A stretch of DNA of 64,000 nucleotides from Herbidospora sakaeratensis (GTDB lineage: Bacteria > Actinomycetota > Actinomycetes > Streptosporangiales > Streptosporangiaceae). The notes under the pieces are model-generated. The model did no database searches. It was given only the letters and a program-made list of their open reading frames with translations, and was not told the DNA's origin. Made by a program: the position numbers and the translations under genes. Where the stretch lies: assembly GCF_001570525.1 (NCBI RefSeq), contig NZ_BBXC01000009.1, forward strand, positions 1-64,000, given 5' to 3'. Below are positions 17,127 through 26,504 of the stretch, one piece after another. How positions within the stretch are numbered: position 1 is the stretch's first letter; the number at the start of each line of letters is the position of its first letter.

Positions 17127-19157
17127 TCATCGAAGGAAGGCGGCCGCCACTCCGGCGTCCACGGGCACGTGCAATCCCGTGGTGTGCGACAGGTCGCCGC
17201 CGGTCAGGGCGAACACCGCGTTGGCGACGTGCTCGGGGAGCACCTCCCGCTTCAGCAGGGTGCGCTGGGCGTAGAACTCGCCGAGTTTCTCCTCCTCCAC
17301 CCCGTACACCGCCGCGCGGTTGGCTCCCCATCCCGACGCGAAGATGCCCGAGCCGCGCACGACGCCGTCGGGGTTGACGCCGTTGACCCGGATGCCGTGG
17401 CCGCCGAGTTCGGCCGCGAGCAGACGCACCTGGTGGGCCTGGTCGGCCTTGGCCGCGCTGTAGGCGACGTTGTTCGGCCCTGCGAAGATCGAGTTCTTGG
17501 ACGAGATGTAGACGACGTCGCCGCCCATGTTCTGGCCGATCATGATGCGGGCCGCCTCGCGGGAGACCAGGAACGAGCCGCGGGCCATGACGTCGTGTTG
17601 CAGGTCCCAGTCGGCGACGGTCGTCTCCAGCAGCGGCTTGGACAACGACAGGCCGGCGTTGTTGACGATCAGATCCACGCCGCCGAAGGCCAGCACGGCC
17701 GCCGCCAGCCCGGCGCGGACGGCGTCTTCGCTGGTCACGTCGGCCTCGACGGCGACGGCGACGTCCGCCGAGCCGAGTTCGGCGGCGACCCGGCGGGCCG
17801 CGGCCAGGTTGCGGTCGGCGATGACGACGCAGGCGCCCTCGGCGGCCAGGCGGCGGGCGGTGGCCGCGCCGATGCCCGAGCCGCCGCCGGTCACGAAGGC
17901 GATGCGGGTCGCCAGCGGTCTGGGTTTGGGGCGGCGCTGGAGTTTGGCCTCCTCCAGTGACCAGTACTCGATGCGGAACTTCTCGGCCTCGCTGATCGGG
18001 GCGTAGGCCGACACCGATTCGGCGCCGCGCATGACGTTGATGGCGTTGACGTAGAACTCGCCGGCGACCCGGGCGGTCTGCTTGTCGCCGCCGAAGGAGA
18101 ACATGCCGACCCCCGGGACCAGCACGATCGCCGGGTCGGCGCCGCGCATCGCGGGGGAGCCCTCGACCGCGTTGCGGTCGTAGTAGGCGGCGTAGTCGGC
18201 CCGGTACCGCGCGTGGAGTTCCCGAAGGCGGTCGGCCACGACGTCCAGGGGAGCGTCGGCCGGCAGGTCCAGGACCAGCGGCGCGACCTTGGTCCGCAGG
18301 AAGTGGTCGGGGCACGAGGTGCCCAGCGCGGCCAGGCGGGGGTGTTCGGCGCGCGAGACGAAGTCGAGCACGACGTCGCTGTCGGTGTAGTGGCCGACCT
18401 GCGGCCGGTCGGTCGAGGCCAGGCCGCGGATCAGCGGGAACAACTCGGCGGCGCGCGCGTGCCGCCGCTCCGGGGGTAGCGGTTCGTAGCCGCCGAGGAC
18501 CGGGCCGAAGGGCTCGGGCCTGCCATGAAGACTCAGATGGGTTTCCGCCAGCCGGATGATCTCCAGGGAGTTCGATCGGCACTCTTCGGAGGTCTCGCCC
18601 CAGGCCGTGATGCCGTGGCCGCCCAGGATGACGCCGATCGCCTGCGGGTTCGCCGCCTTGATCGCCGCGATGTCCAGGCCGAGCTGGAAGCCGGGGCGCC
18701 GCCACGGCACCCACGCGACCCGGTCTCCGAAGATCGCCCGGGTCAGTTCCGCGCCGTCGGCGGCGGTCGCGATGGCGATGCCGCTGTCGGGGTGGAGGTG
18801 GTCGACGTGGGCGGCGTCGACCAGCCCGTGCATCGCGGTGTCGATGGACGGCGCCGCACCGCCACCGCCGTGGGCGCAGAAGCCGAACAACGCGACCATC
18901 TCGTCTTCCCGGTCGGCCCCCGGGTAGACGCCGGTCAGGGCGCGCAGCCGGTCGAGCCGGAGCACGGCCAGGCCGGCCGTCGTGAGGGTGCCCAGGTCGC
19001 CGCCGGAGCCCTTGACCCACATCAGGTCGACGGGTTCGCCGGTGACCGGGTCGGTCTGGCTGCCCTTCGCGGAGGCGTTGCCGCCGGCGTAGTTGGTGTT
19101 GCGCGGGTCCGCGCCGAGTTCGTGGCAGCGGTTCAGGAGGTCGTCGACGACGCTCAT
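17127..19157 (-). CDS. rhaD: Bifunctional rhamnulose-1-phosphate aldolase / short-chain (lactaldehyde) dehydrogenase
   Basis: A 676-residue cytoplasmic fusion. Residues ~1-400 form a class II aldolase/adducin-type domain with the metal-binding H-L-H-P-D-S and G-G-H-G segments. Residues ~425-676 form an SDR domain with G-G-G-S-G-I-G for NAD binding and a Y-S-A-A-K catalytic motif. The aldolase splits L-rhamnulose-1-phosphate to dihydroxyacetone phosphate and L-lactaldehyde, and the dehydrogenase half is proposed to oxidise lactaldehyde to lactate. Length matches the known actinobacterial and Bacillus fusion enzymes. ATG at 19157 follows GGGGAG and sits 5 bases after the rhaI stop, so the two are translationally close. 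It is the last gene of the rha operon. Confidence 0.93.
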   Translation of the reverse strand: MSVVDDLLNRCHELGADPRNTNYAGGNASAKGSQTDPVTGEPVDLMWVKGSGGDLGTLTTAGLAVLRLDRLRALTGVYPGADREDEMVALFGFCAHGGGGAAPSIDTAMHGLVDAAHVDHLHPDSGIAIATAADGAELTRAIFGDRVAWVPWRRPGFQLGLDIAAIKAANPQAIGVILGGHGITAWGETSEECRSNSLEIIRLAETHLSLHGRPEPFGPVLGGYEPLPPERRHARAAELFPLIRGLASTDRPQVGHYTDSDVVLDFVSRAEHPRLAALGTSCPDHFLRTKVAPLVLDLPADAPLDVVADRLRELHARYRADYAAYYDRNAVEGSPAMRGADPAIVLVPGVGMFSFGGDKQTARVAGEFYVNAINVMRGAESVSAYAPISEAEKFRIEYWSLEEAKLQRRPKPRPLATRIAFVTGGGSGIGAATARRLAAEGACVVIADRNLAAARRVAAELGSADVAVAVEADVTSEDAVRAGLAAAVLAFGGVDLIVNNAGLSLSKPLLETTVADWDLQHDVMARGSFLVSREAARIMIGQNMGGDVVYISSKNSIFAGPNNVAYSAAKADQAHQVRLLAAELGGHGIRVNGVNPDGVVRGSGIFASGWGANRAAVYGVEEEKLGEFYAQRTLLKREVLPEHVANAVFALTGGDLSHTTGLHVPVDAGVAAAFLR

Positions 19158-19162
19158 GGTGA

Positions 19163-20320
19163 TCAGGCTCCCCATCCGGCCTGGGCGCCGCCGACACGCT
19201 CGGCGGCGATCTTGTCGAAGTATCCCGACCCCTTGTACGCGGCGATCGGGTCGGGTTCCAGGCCGCGCTGCTCTCGCCAGGCGGCCAGCCGCGGGCGGAC
19301 GTCCGTGTCGTACGCGTCCATCAGTACCGCGTTCGCCGCCAGCACGTCGCCCTCGTCCTGCGCGGCCCGCAGCGCCTCGGCGTCGACCAGCAGGGCCTTG
19401 GCCGTGGCCTCCTGCACGTTCATGACCGAGCGGATCTGGCCCTGGATCTTCGGCTCGATGTTGTGGCACTGGTCGAGCATGAAGGCGACGCCCGCGGCGG
19501 GGTCGAGACCGCCGCCCCGCACGACCTCGTACATGATCCGGAAGAGCTGGAACGGGTCGGCGGCGCCGACCATGAGGTCGTCGTCGGCGTAGAAGCGGGA
19601 GTTGAAGTCGAAGGCGCCCAGGCGGCCCGCGCGCAGCAGCATCGCCACGATGAACTCGATGTTGGTGCCCGGCGCGTGGTGGCCGGTGTCGACGCAGACC
19701 ATGGCCTTGGGGCCGAGCGCGACGCAGTGGAGGAACGAGGTGCCCCAATCGGGCACGTCGGTGGTGTAGAAGGCCGGCTCGAACAGTTTGTACTCCAGCA
19801 GGACGCGCTGGTCGTCGCCCAATCGGGCGTACACCTCGGTCATGGCTTCGGAGAGGCGGTCCTGGCGGGCGCGGAGGTCGTCCTGGCCGGGGTAGTTGGT
19901 GCCGTCGGAGAACCACAACTTCAGGTCGCGGGAACCGGTGACGTCCATGATGTCGACGCACTCGAGCAGGTGGTCGGTGGCCTTGCGGCGGACGCGCGGG
20001 TCGGGGTTGGTGACCGAGCCGAGCAGGTAGTCGTCGTCCTGGAACACGTTGGCGTTGATCGCGCCCAGCCGCACGCCGTGCTCGGCGGCGTACGCCGCCA
20101 GCACGGAGTAGTCGGAGACCCGGTCCCACGGGATGTGCAGCGCCACGGTCGGGGCCGCGCCGGTGAAGGCGTGCACCTGGGCGGCGTCGGCGACCTTCTC
20201 GAAGGGGTCGCGTGGCACGCCTCGCTGGGTGAACACCTTGAACCGGGTCCCGGAGTTGGCGTACGCCCAGGAGGGCGTCTCGATCGCCAGATCGGTCAGC
20301 CCGGTGGTGAAGTCGGTCAT
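19163..20320 (-). CDS. rhaI: L-rhamnose isomerase (RhaI type)
   Basis: A 385-residue cytoplasmic xylose-isomerase-like TIM barrel that converts L-rhamnose to L-rhamnulose. Recognisable segments are V-A-L-H-I-P-W-D near the start, L-E-Y-K-L-F-E-P-A-F, V-D-T-G-H-H-A-P-G-T-N-I-E carrying metal ligands, and F-D-F-N-S-R-F-Y-A-D-D-D. It belongs to the RhaI rather than the E. coli RhaA type. ATG at 20320 is chosen because the protein begins at the usual family position; the frame is open further upstream into rhaS but without homology. The 37-base gap to rhaS is operon-like. Confidence 0.93.
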   Translation of the reverse strand: MTDFTTGLTDLAIETPSWAYANSGTRFKVFTQRGVPRDPFEKVADAAQVHAFTGAAPTVALHIPWDRVSDYSVLAAYAAEHGVRLGAINANVFQDDDYLLGSVTNPDPRVRRKATDHLLECVDIMDVTGSRDLKLWFSDGTNYPGQDDLRARQDRLSEAMTEVYARLGDDQRVLLEYKLFEPAFYTTDVPDWGTSFLHCVALGPKAMVCVDTGHHAPGTNIEFIVAMLLRAGRLGAFDFNSRFYADDDLMVGAADPFQLFRIMYEVVRGGGLDPAAGVAFMLDQCHNIEPKIQGQIRSVMNVQEATAKALLVDAEALRAAQDEGDVLAANAVLMDAYDTDVRPRLAAWREQRGLEPDPIAAYKGSGYFDKIAAERVGGAQAGWGA

Positions 20321-20358
20321 GCTCTCAAATCCCCGCATTTCAGAAGCTTGGTGGTTCG

Positions 20359-21321
20359 TCAGCCGATGGAGGCCACGTTGGTCTTGTCGACGAGGGTGAC
20401 GGGGTTGAACACCTCGCGCTCGGCGGCGTTGGAGAACTGGATCGGCTGCTTGTTCAGGGCCTGCTCCCCGAGGGTGACGGTCAGCCCGCCCATGGCCGCC
20501 GGGTCCTGCGCGACGGTCGCCGCCAGCAGGTCTCCCTTGATCGCGGTCAGGGCCTCGGGGTCGGCGTTGAAGCCCACACTGACGACGTCGGTGACCGGGC
20601 TCTTGCCGGCGTCCTTGATGGCGTTGGCGGCGGCCACGCCCATGGGGTCGTTGCACGAGAAGACGCCCGCGACGTCGGGGTTCTTGGCCAGGATGTCCTT
20701 CATGACCTTGTAGCCCTCTTCGGCCTTGGAGTTGCCCGAGAGCTCGGCCACGACCGTGTAGCCGCGGGCCTCGATCTCCTCCTTGAAGCCGGCGTTGCGG
20801 CGGGCGGCGTAGGTCGCCGACGGCTCGCAGGTGATGGAGGCCACGTTCTTGCTCGCGGAGCCGTTGGCCTGGATCTGCTTGTCCATGAACTCGGCGGCCA
20901 GCTTGCCGCCGCCGGCGTTGTCGGAGATGACGATCGCGTCGTAGGGGGTGCCGCCGCCGCCGATGTCGTTCACGATGACGGGCACGTTCTCGGCCTTGGC
21001 CTTGGCGATGATCGGGCCGAGCGCGGTCGGCTTGAACGGGCTGATGATCAGCAGGTCGACGCCCTGGTCGATGAGCGCCGAGGCGCCGGTGACCATCTCG
21101 TTCTCGTCGCTCTTCTCGTCGTGGAGCTTGACCTCCCAGCCCTTGGCCGCGGCGGCGTCCTGGGTGCCCTTGGCCATCTTCTGGAAGAACTCGTACTGCA
21201 TGTCGTAGACCGAGAAGCCCACGGTGATCTTCTGGTCGGCGGCGGGCTCACCGGAGTCGGAGCAAGCCGAGAGGGCGAGTATGCCGAGGAGGGCGACGGA
21301 GGCGATCTTCTTGGTGCGCAT
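20359..21321 (-). CDS. rhaS: Rhamnose ABC transporter substrate-binding lipoprotein
   Basis: A 320-residue periplasmic-binding-protein type I lipoprotein. The signal peptide ends in the lipobox L-S-A-C with Cys20 as the lipid attachment site. The mature part is a two-lobed sugar-binding fold of the ribose/rhamnose-binding (CUT2) family, including KITVGFSVYDMQYEFFQ and the hinge-region FSCNDPMGVAAANAI. It captures free rhamnose outside the membrane and delivers it to RhaP/RhaQ. Specificity is inferred from the surrounding rha genes. ATG at 21321 has an AAGAAAGA upstream; the gene lies 29 bases after rhaQ. Confidence 0.88.
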   Translation of the reverse strand: MRTKKIASVALLGILALSACSDSGEPAADQKITVGFSVYDMQYEFFQKMAKGTQDAAAAKGWEVKLHDEKSDENEMVTGASALIDQGVDLLIISPFKPTALGPIIAKAKAENVPVIVNDIGGGGTPYDAIVISDNAGGGKLAAEFMDKQIQANGSASKNVASITCEPSATYAARRNAGFKEEIEARGYTVVAELSGNSKAEEGYKVMKDILAKNPDVAGVFSCNDPMGVAAANAIKDAGKSPVTDVVSVGFNADPEALTAIKGDLLAATVAQDPAAMGGLTVTLGEQALNKQPIQFSNAAEREVFNPVTLVDKTNVASIG

Positions 21322-21350
21322 GTGAGGTGTCTTTCTTGGTGGGGGGTCGG

Positions 21351-22334
21351 TCAGGACGTCGGACGCGACGCCCTGCGGAAGGAGCCGGGGGCGGCGAAGC
21401 GGGTGCGCAGACCGTCGACGGTCAGCGCGACGATGAGCACGCATCCGAGGACGATGCGCTGGTAGGCCGACTCGACGCCGCGGCTGACCAGCACCTCGTT
21501 CAGGACGCTGACGAGGAAGACGGCGGAGAAGGTGCCGATGAGCGTGCCCTTCCCGCCCTTGAGCGCGGTGCCGCCGAGCACGACCGCGGCGATCACCTTG
21601 AGTTCGAACCCGTCCTGGGCCGATCCGTCGGCGGTCCAGACGCGGGTGATGTACGTCAGGGCGGCGATGCCCACCGTGAGGCCGACGAGGCCGAAGACGA
21701 ACACCCTGATGGTCGTGTCGGAGATGCCGCAGAACCGCGCTGCCGACGGGGAGGACCCGTAGGCGAGGGTGCGCCGGCCGATGGCGGTGCGGCGCAGCAG
21801 CACCCAGCCCGCCCCGAAGACGGCGACCATGATGAGGAAGGGCACCGGCAGCCCGGCGACGTCGAGGCTGCCGATCTTGGCGAACGGCGCCTCGATCTGC
21901 TCGTACGGCAGCGTCTTGGGGCCGTCCTGGGTGAGCAGGTAGGCGATGCCCCGGAACACGAACAACGAGCCGAGCGTCGCGACGAACGGCGGGACCCGCA
22001 GCTGGGTGATCAGACCGGCGTTGACCAGGCCGCAGAGCAGCCCGGTGGTGATCGCCGCCGCGACGGCCGCCGCCGTGCCGCCGCCGTTGAACGCCATGAG
22101 GGTCACCACGCTGGTGAGCGCGAGCTGGCCGCCGACCGACAGGTCGAAGGCGCCGCTGGCGATGGCGAAGGTCATGCCCACCGCGACGATGCCGACATAG
22201 GCGCTCTCGCGCAGCACCGACTGGAGGTTCTCGATGTCCAGGAAGCCGGGCGCGATGACCGGCGTACACAGGAGAAGGAGGAGCAGGAGCGCGGTGACAC
22301 CCCAGGTGTCCCAGATCCGGCCAGCGTTGATCAT
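21351..22334 (-). CDS. rhaQ: Rhamnose ABC transporter permease (RhaQ-like)
   Basis: A 327-residue polytopic CUT2-family permease of the RbsC/AraH type with about ten hydrophobic segments. The conserved G-A-F-D-L-S-V-G-G near residue 65 and [14 protein letters not shown] near residue 250 are the cytoplasmic-loop signatures of this family. Its ATG overlaps the rhaP stop as ATGA (22331-22334), implying coupled translation, and GGAGAG precedes it. It pairs with RhaP to form the membrane channel. Confidence 0.9.
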   Translation of the reverse strand: MINAGRIWDTWGVTALLLLLLLCTPVIAPGFLDIENLQSVLRESAYVGIVAVGMTFAIASGAFDLSVGGQLALTSVVTLMAFNGGGTAAAVAAAITTGLLCGLVNAGLITQLRVPPFVATLGSLFVFRGIAYLLTQDGPKTLPYEQIEAPFAKIGSLDVAGLPVPFLIMVAVFGAGWVLLRRTAIGRRTLAYGSSPSAARFCGISDTTIRVFVFGLVGLTVGIAALTYITRVWTADGSAQDGFELKVIAAVVLGGTALKGGKGTLIGTFSAVFLVSVLNEVLVSRGVESAYQRIVLGCVLIVALTVDGLRTRFAAPGSFRRASRPTS

Positions 22335-23286
22335 GCCGCACTCTCCAGAACGCGAGGGGCGCCGCGTCGCTCGCGGCGGCGGAGGGCCAGCAGCGCCAGG
22401 GCGGCGATCAGCAGGAGTCCGACACTGATGCGCTGGTAGGCGGGCGGCGTGTTCAGCAGGTTGAGCCCGTTGCGGATGGTCTCGATCATCACCGCGCCCA
22501 GCACCGTGCCGACGATCGAGGCCCGGCCGCCGAGGAGCGCCGTGCCGCCCAGCACCACCACCGTGATCGCGTCGAGTTCGAAGCCGAGCCCGAGCTGGCC
22601 GTTGCCCTTCTGGAGCTGACTGGAGATCAGCAGCCCCCACAACCCGCCCGACAGGCCGACCAGGACGTAGACGGCGATGCGGATGCGGTCGACCGGAAGC
22701 CCGGACATGCGGGCGGCGTCCCGGTTCGACCCGATGGCGCAGACCCATCGGCCGAACCGGGTGCGGTTGATGGTCCACCAGGCCAGCGCCGTCACCACGA
22801 CCGCGAGCACGATCGGCATGGGGACGCCGAGCGGGCGTCCCGCGACCAGGTACTTCAGCCCGGGTGAGCTGACGATCTGGTCGTGCCCGTCGGTGTAGGC
22901 GAGGGAGGCGCCCCGGACGATCACCATCGTCGCCAGCGTCGCGATGAAGGGGGTGACGCCGAGTTTGGTGATCACGACCCCGTTGGCCAGGCCGATGAGC
23001 GCGCCGACGCCGAGCGCCAGGAGGAGGGAGAAGGCCGGCGGCTGACCGGCGATCAGCGCGCTGCAGCAGGCCACTCCGGCGAGGGAGACGGTGGAGCCGA
23101 TCGACAGGTCGAACTCGCCCATCGCCAGGCAGAAGGTCATCGCGATCCCGGGAACGGCCAGGATCGCGGCGGCCACCAGGACGTTCTCGAGGTTTCCCCG
23201 GGTCAGGAAGGTGTCGGTGGAGACGGCGAGGACGACCATGACCAGGACGAGCGGCGCCAGCAGCGGCGCCTTCTTGATCGCGCCGA

Positions 23287-23290
<4 letters not shown>
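22331..23290 (-). CDS. rhaP: Rhamnose ABC transporter permease (RhaP-like)
   Basis: A 319-residue CUT2 permease, a paralogue of the next gene, with the G-E-F-D-L-S-I-G-S and [14 protein letters not shown] signatures. The ATG overlaps the ATPase stop (ATGA, 23287-23290). An alternative upstream start within the ATPase gene would add an Arg/Pro-rich stretch and is rejected. Two separate permeases with one double ATPase is the usual arrangement of rhamnose transporters. Confidence 0.9.
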
Positions 23291-24810
<1,520 letters not shown>

Positions 24811-24827
24811 GGCCTCTCACCTTCGCA

Positions 24828-24842
24828 AAAACGTTTTAACGA
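24828..24842. promoter_or_regulatory. LacI-type operator in the rhaT leader
   Basis: AAAACGTTTT (24828-24837) is a perfect CG-centred palindrome typical of LacI-family sites. It continues to ACGTTTTAACGA (24831-24842), which recurs exactly in the rhaB promoter. It lies downstream of the candidate rhaT promoter and just before the ribosome site. Confidence 0.75.
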
Positions 24843-24856
24843 AATGTGTCTGAAGG

Positions 24857-24886
24857 AACGTAGATCCACCGGGCGGAACCCGTCAA
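24857..24886 (-). promoter_or_regulatory. Candidate promoter of the rhaTPQS-ID operon
   Basis: On the minus strand TTGACG (24886-24881) and TACGTT (24862-24857) are separated by 18 bases. Transcription would start just upstream of the CGTTTTAA site. Confidence 0.55.
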
Positions 24887-24913
24887 GAGCGCGGTTCCGG
24901 GCCCCTCAGGGTC

Positions 24914-24942
24914 TTGACACGTTTTAACGAGCGGTCCACAGT
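24914..24942 (+). promoter_or_regulatory. Candidate rhaB promoter
   Basis: TTGACA (24914-24919) is a consensus -35 box, with CACAGT (24937-24942) 17 bases downstream. The operator copy at 24919-24930 fills the front of the spacer. Confidence 0.6.
24919..24930. promoter_or_regulatory. LacI-type operator inside the rhaB promoter
   Basis: ACGTTTTAACGA, identical to 24831-24842, overlaps the end of the -35 box and the spacer, where a bound repressor would block RNA polymerase. Confidence 0.7.
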
Positions 24943-25021
24943 GTGGCGTGCGTCACCGCCCAATCAGCCCTGTGAGGTCATCCATGCCACGATCGGAATC
25001 CGGCTCCGGCGACGGGGGCCG

Positions 25022-26434
25022 ATGAGCGCCACCATCGCCGCGATCGACCTCGGCGCCTCCAGCGGCCGCGTCATCACCGCCCGGGTCGACGTGGACCGGT
25101 TGGAGATCACGGGGATCCACCGCTTCCCGAACAGATCGGTCCGGGTCGGCGGCACCCTCCACTGGGACGTCCTGGGTCTCTACGGCGACGTGCTCGACGG
25201 GCTCCGGCGCGTCGAGGCGCCCCGTCTCGACTCGGTGGGCATCGACTCGTGGGCCGTCGACTACGGCCTGCTCGACCACGCGGGCCGCCTGATCGGCAAT
25301 CCCGTCCACTACCGCGACGACCGGACGGCCCGGGTCGTCGACGACGTCCACCGCAGGGTCCCGCCCGATCGCCTCTACCAGGTCAACGGCCTGCAGTTCC
25401 TGCCCTTCAACACCCTCTACCAGCTGGCCGCCGAGCCGTTCCTGGACCGGGCCGCCACGATGTTGCTCATCCCCGACCTGATCTCCTACTGGCTCACCGG
25501 AGAACGCGGCGCCGAGCGGACCAACGCCTCCACCACCGGCCTGTACGACGCCGCTCGGGGCGCCTGGTCGACGGAGCTCATCGAGGCGCTGTCGTTCCCG
25601 GCCCGGATCTTCCCCGGCCTCCGCGCGCCCGGCACGCCGGCGGGCCGGATCCACGCCGACGCGGGCGTGTTCACCGGCACGCCGGTCACCACGGTCGCCT
25701 CGCACGACACCGCCTCGGCCGTCGCCGCGATCCCGGCGACCGGCCCGGACGTCGCCTACATCTCCTGCGGCACCTGGTCGCTCGCGGGGGTCGAGATCGA
25801 CGCGCCGATTCTGACCGAAGCCGGACGCGCGGCCAATTTCACCAACGAGACCGGCGTCGACGGCGCCATTCGCTATTTGCGCAATGTCATGGGCCTGTGG
25901 TTGTTGTCGGAGTCGCTGCGCTCCTGGGGAATGAATTCCGCCGATCTCGACGTGCTGATCGAGCGCGCGGCGGAGCTGCCGCCCCTGCGCAGCGTCATCG
26001 ACCCCAACGACCCGGTCTTCCTGCCTCCCGGTGACATGCCGTCGCGCATCGCCCGGTTCTGCGAGCGGACCGGCCAGCCGGTTCCGGTGGGCCGGCCCGA
26101 GGTCGTGCGCTGTGTCCTGGACAGCCTCGCGCTCGGCCATCGCAACGCGATCGAGCAGGCGCTGGCCCTGTCGGGCCGGCGGGCGGACGTCATCCACATC
26201 GTGGGCGGCGGCGCCCAGAACCGGCTGTTGTGCCAGCTCACCGCCGACGCCACCGGACTTCCCGTCGTAGCCGGGCCCGTAGAGGCGACGGCTCTGGGGA
26301 GCGTCGGCGTCCAGGCCCGTGCTCTCGGCCTCATCCCCGACCTCGCCTCCCTGCGATCCCTCATCGGCACGACACAGACGCTGCACCACTACGAACCCAC
26401 CGGATCCACCACTCCCTGGGCCGGCCGCATTTGA
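25022..26434 (+). CDS. rhaB: L-rhamnulokinase
   Basis: A 470-residue FGGY-family sugar kinase phosphorylating L-rhamnulose at C1 with ATP. The N-terminal phosphate-binding motif A-I-D-L-G-A-S-S-G-R (residues 6-15) is the RhaB form. G-I-D-S-W-A-V-D-Y-G-L-L and H-Y-R-D-D-R-T follow, and the C-terminal half has H-I-V-G-G-G-A-Q-N-R-L-L, the ATP/sugar-binding signature. ATG at 25022 is preferred, as the N-terminus matches the family exactly and GGGGGC precedes it. The frame opens upstream to 24914 but through the promoter. It is transcribed divergently from the transporter operon with shared operators. The gene for a rhamnose mutarotase was not found in the window. Confidence 0.94.
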   Translation: MSATIAAIDLGASSGRVITARVDVDRLEITGIHRFPNRSVRVGGTLHWDVLGLYGDVLDGLRRVEAPRLDSVGIDSWAVDYGLLDHAGRLIGNPVHYRDDRTARVVDDVHRRVPPDRLYQVNGLQFLPFNTLYQLAAEPFLDRAATMLLIPDLISYWLTGERGAERTNASTTGLYDAARGAWSTELIEALSFPARIFPGLRAPGTPAGRIHADAGVFTGTPVTTVASHDTASAVAAIPATGPDVAYISCGTWSLAGVEIDAPILTEAGRAANFTNETGVDGAIRYLRNVMGLWLLSESLRSWGMNSADLDVLIERAAELPPLRSVIDPNDPVFLPPGDMPSRIARFCERTGQPVPVGRPEVVRCVLDSLALGHRNAIEQALALSGRRADVIHIVGGGAQNRLLCQLTADATGLPVVAGPVEATALGSVGVQARALGLIPDLASLRSLIGTTQTLHHYEPTGSTTPWAGRI

Positions 26435-26473
26435 TGAACAGCCATTCTTCAAATGACTAGTCAACGAGTAGCA

Positions 26474-26486
26474 TTAAAACGATTTA
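26474..26486. promoter_or_regulatory. LacI-type operator upstream of the secreted rhamnosidase
   Basis: TTAAAACGATTTA contains the inverted form of CGTTTTAA (26474-26481) and sits 18 bases before the GTG start and just upstream of the ribosome site. Its inverse shares AATCGTTTTAAT with the site at 36379-36390. Confidence 0.65.
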
Positions 26487-26504
26487 AACCTGAAAGGAAC
26501 ACAG

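Noticed and set aside
20321-20656. Upstream extension of rhaI
   Set aside because: Reads into rhaS in another frame with no similarity to isomerases.
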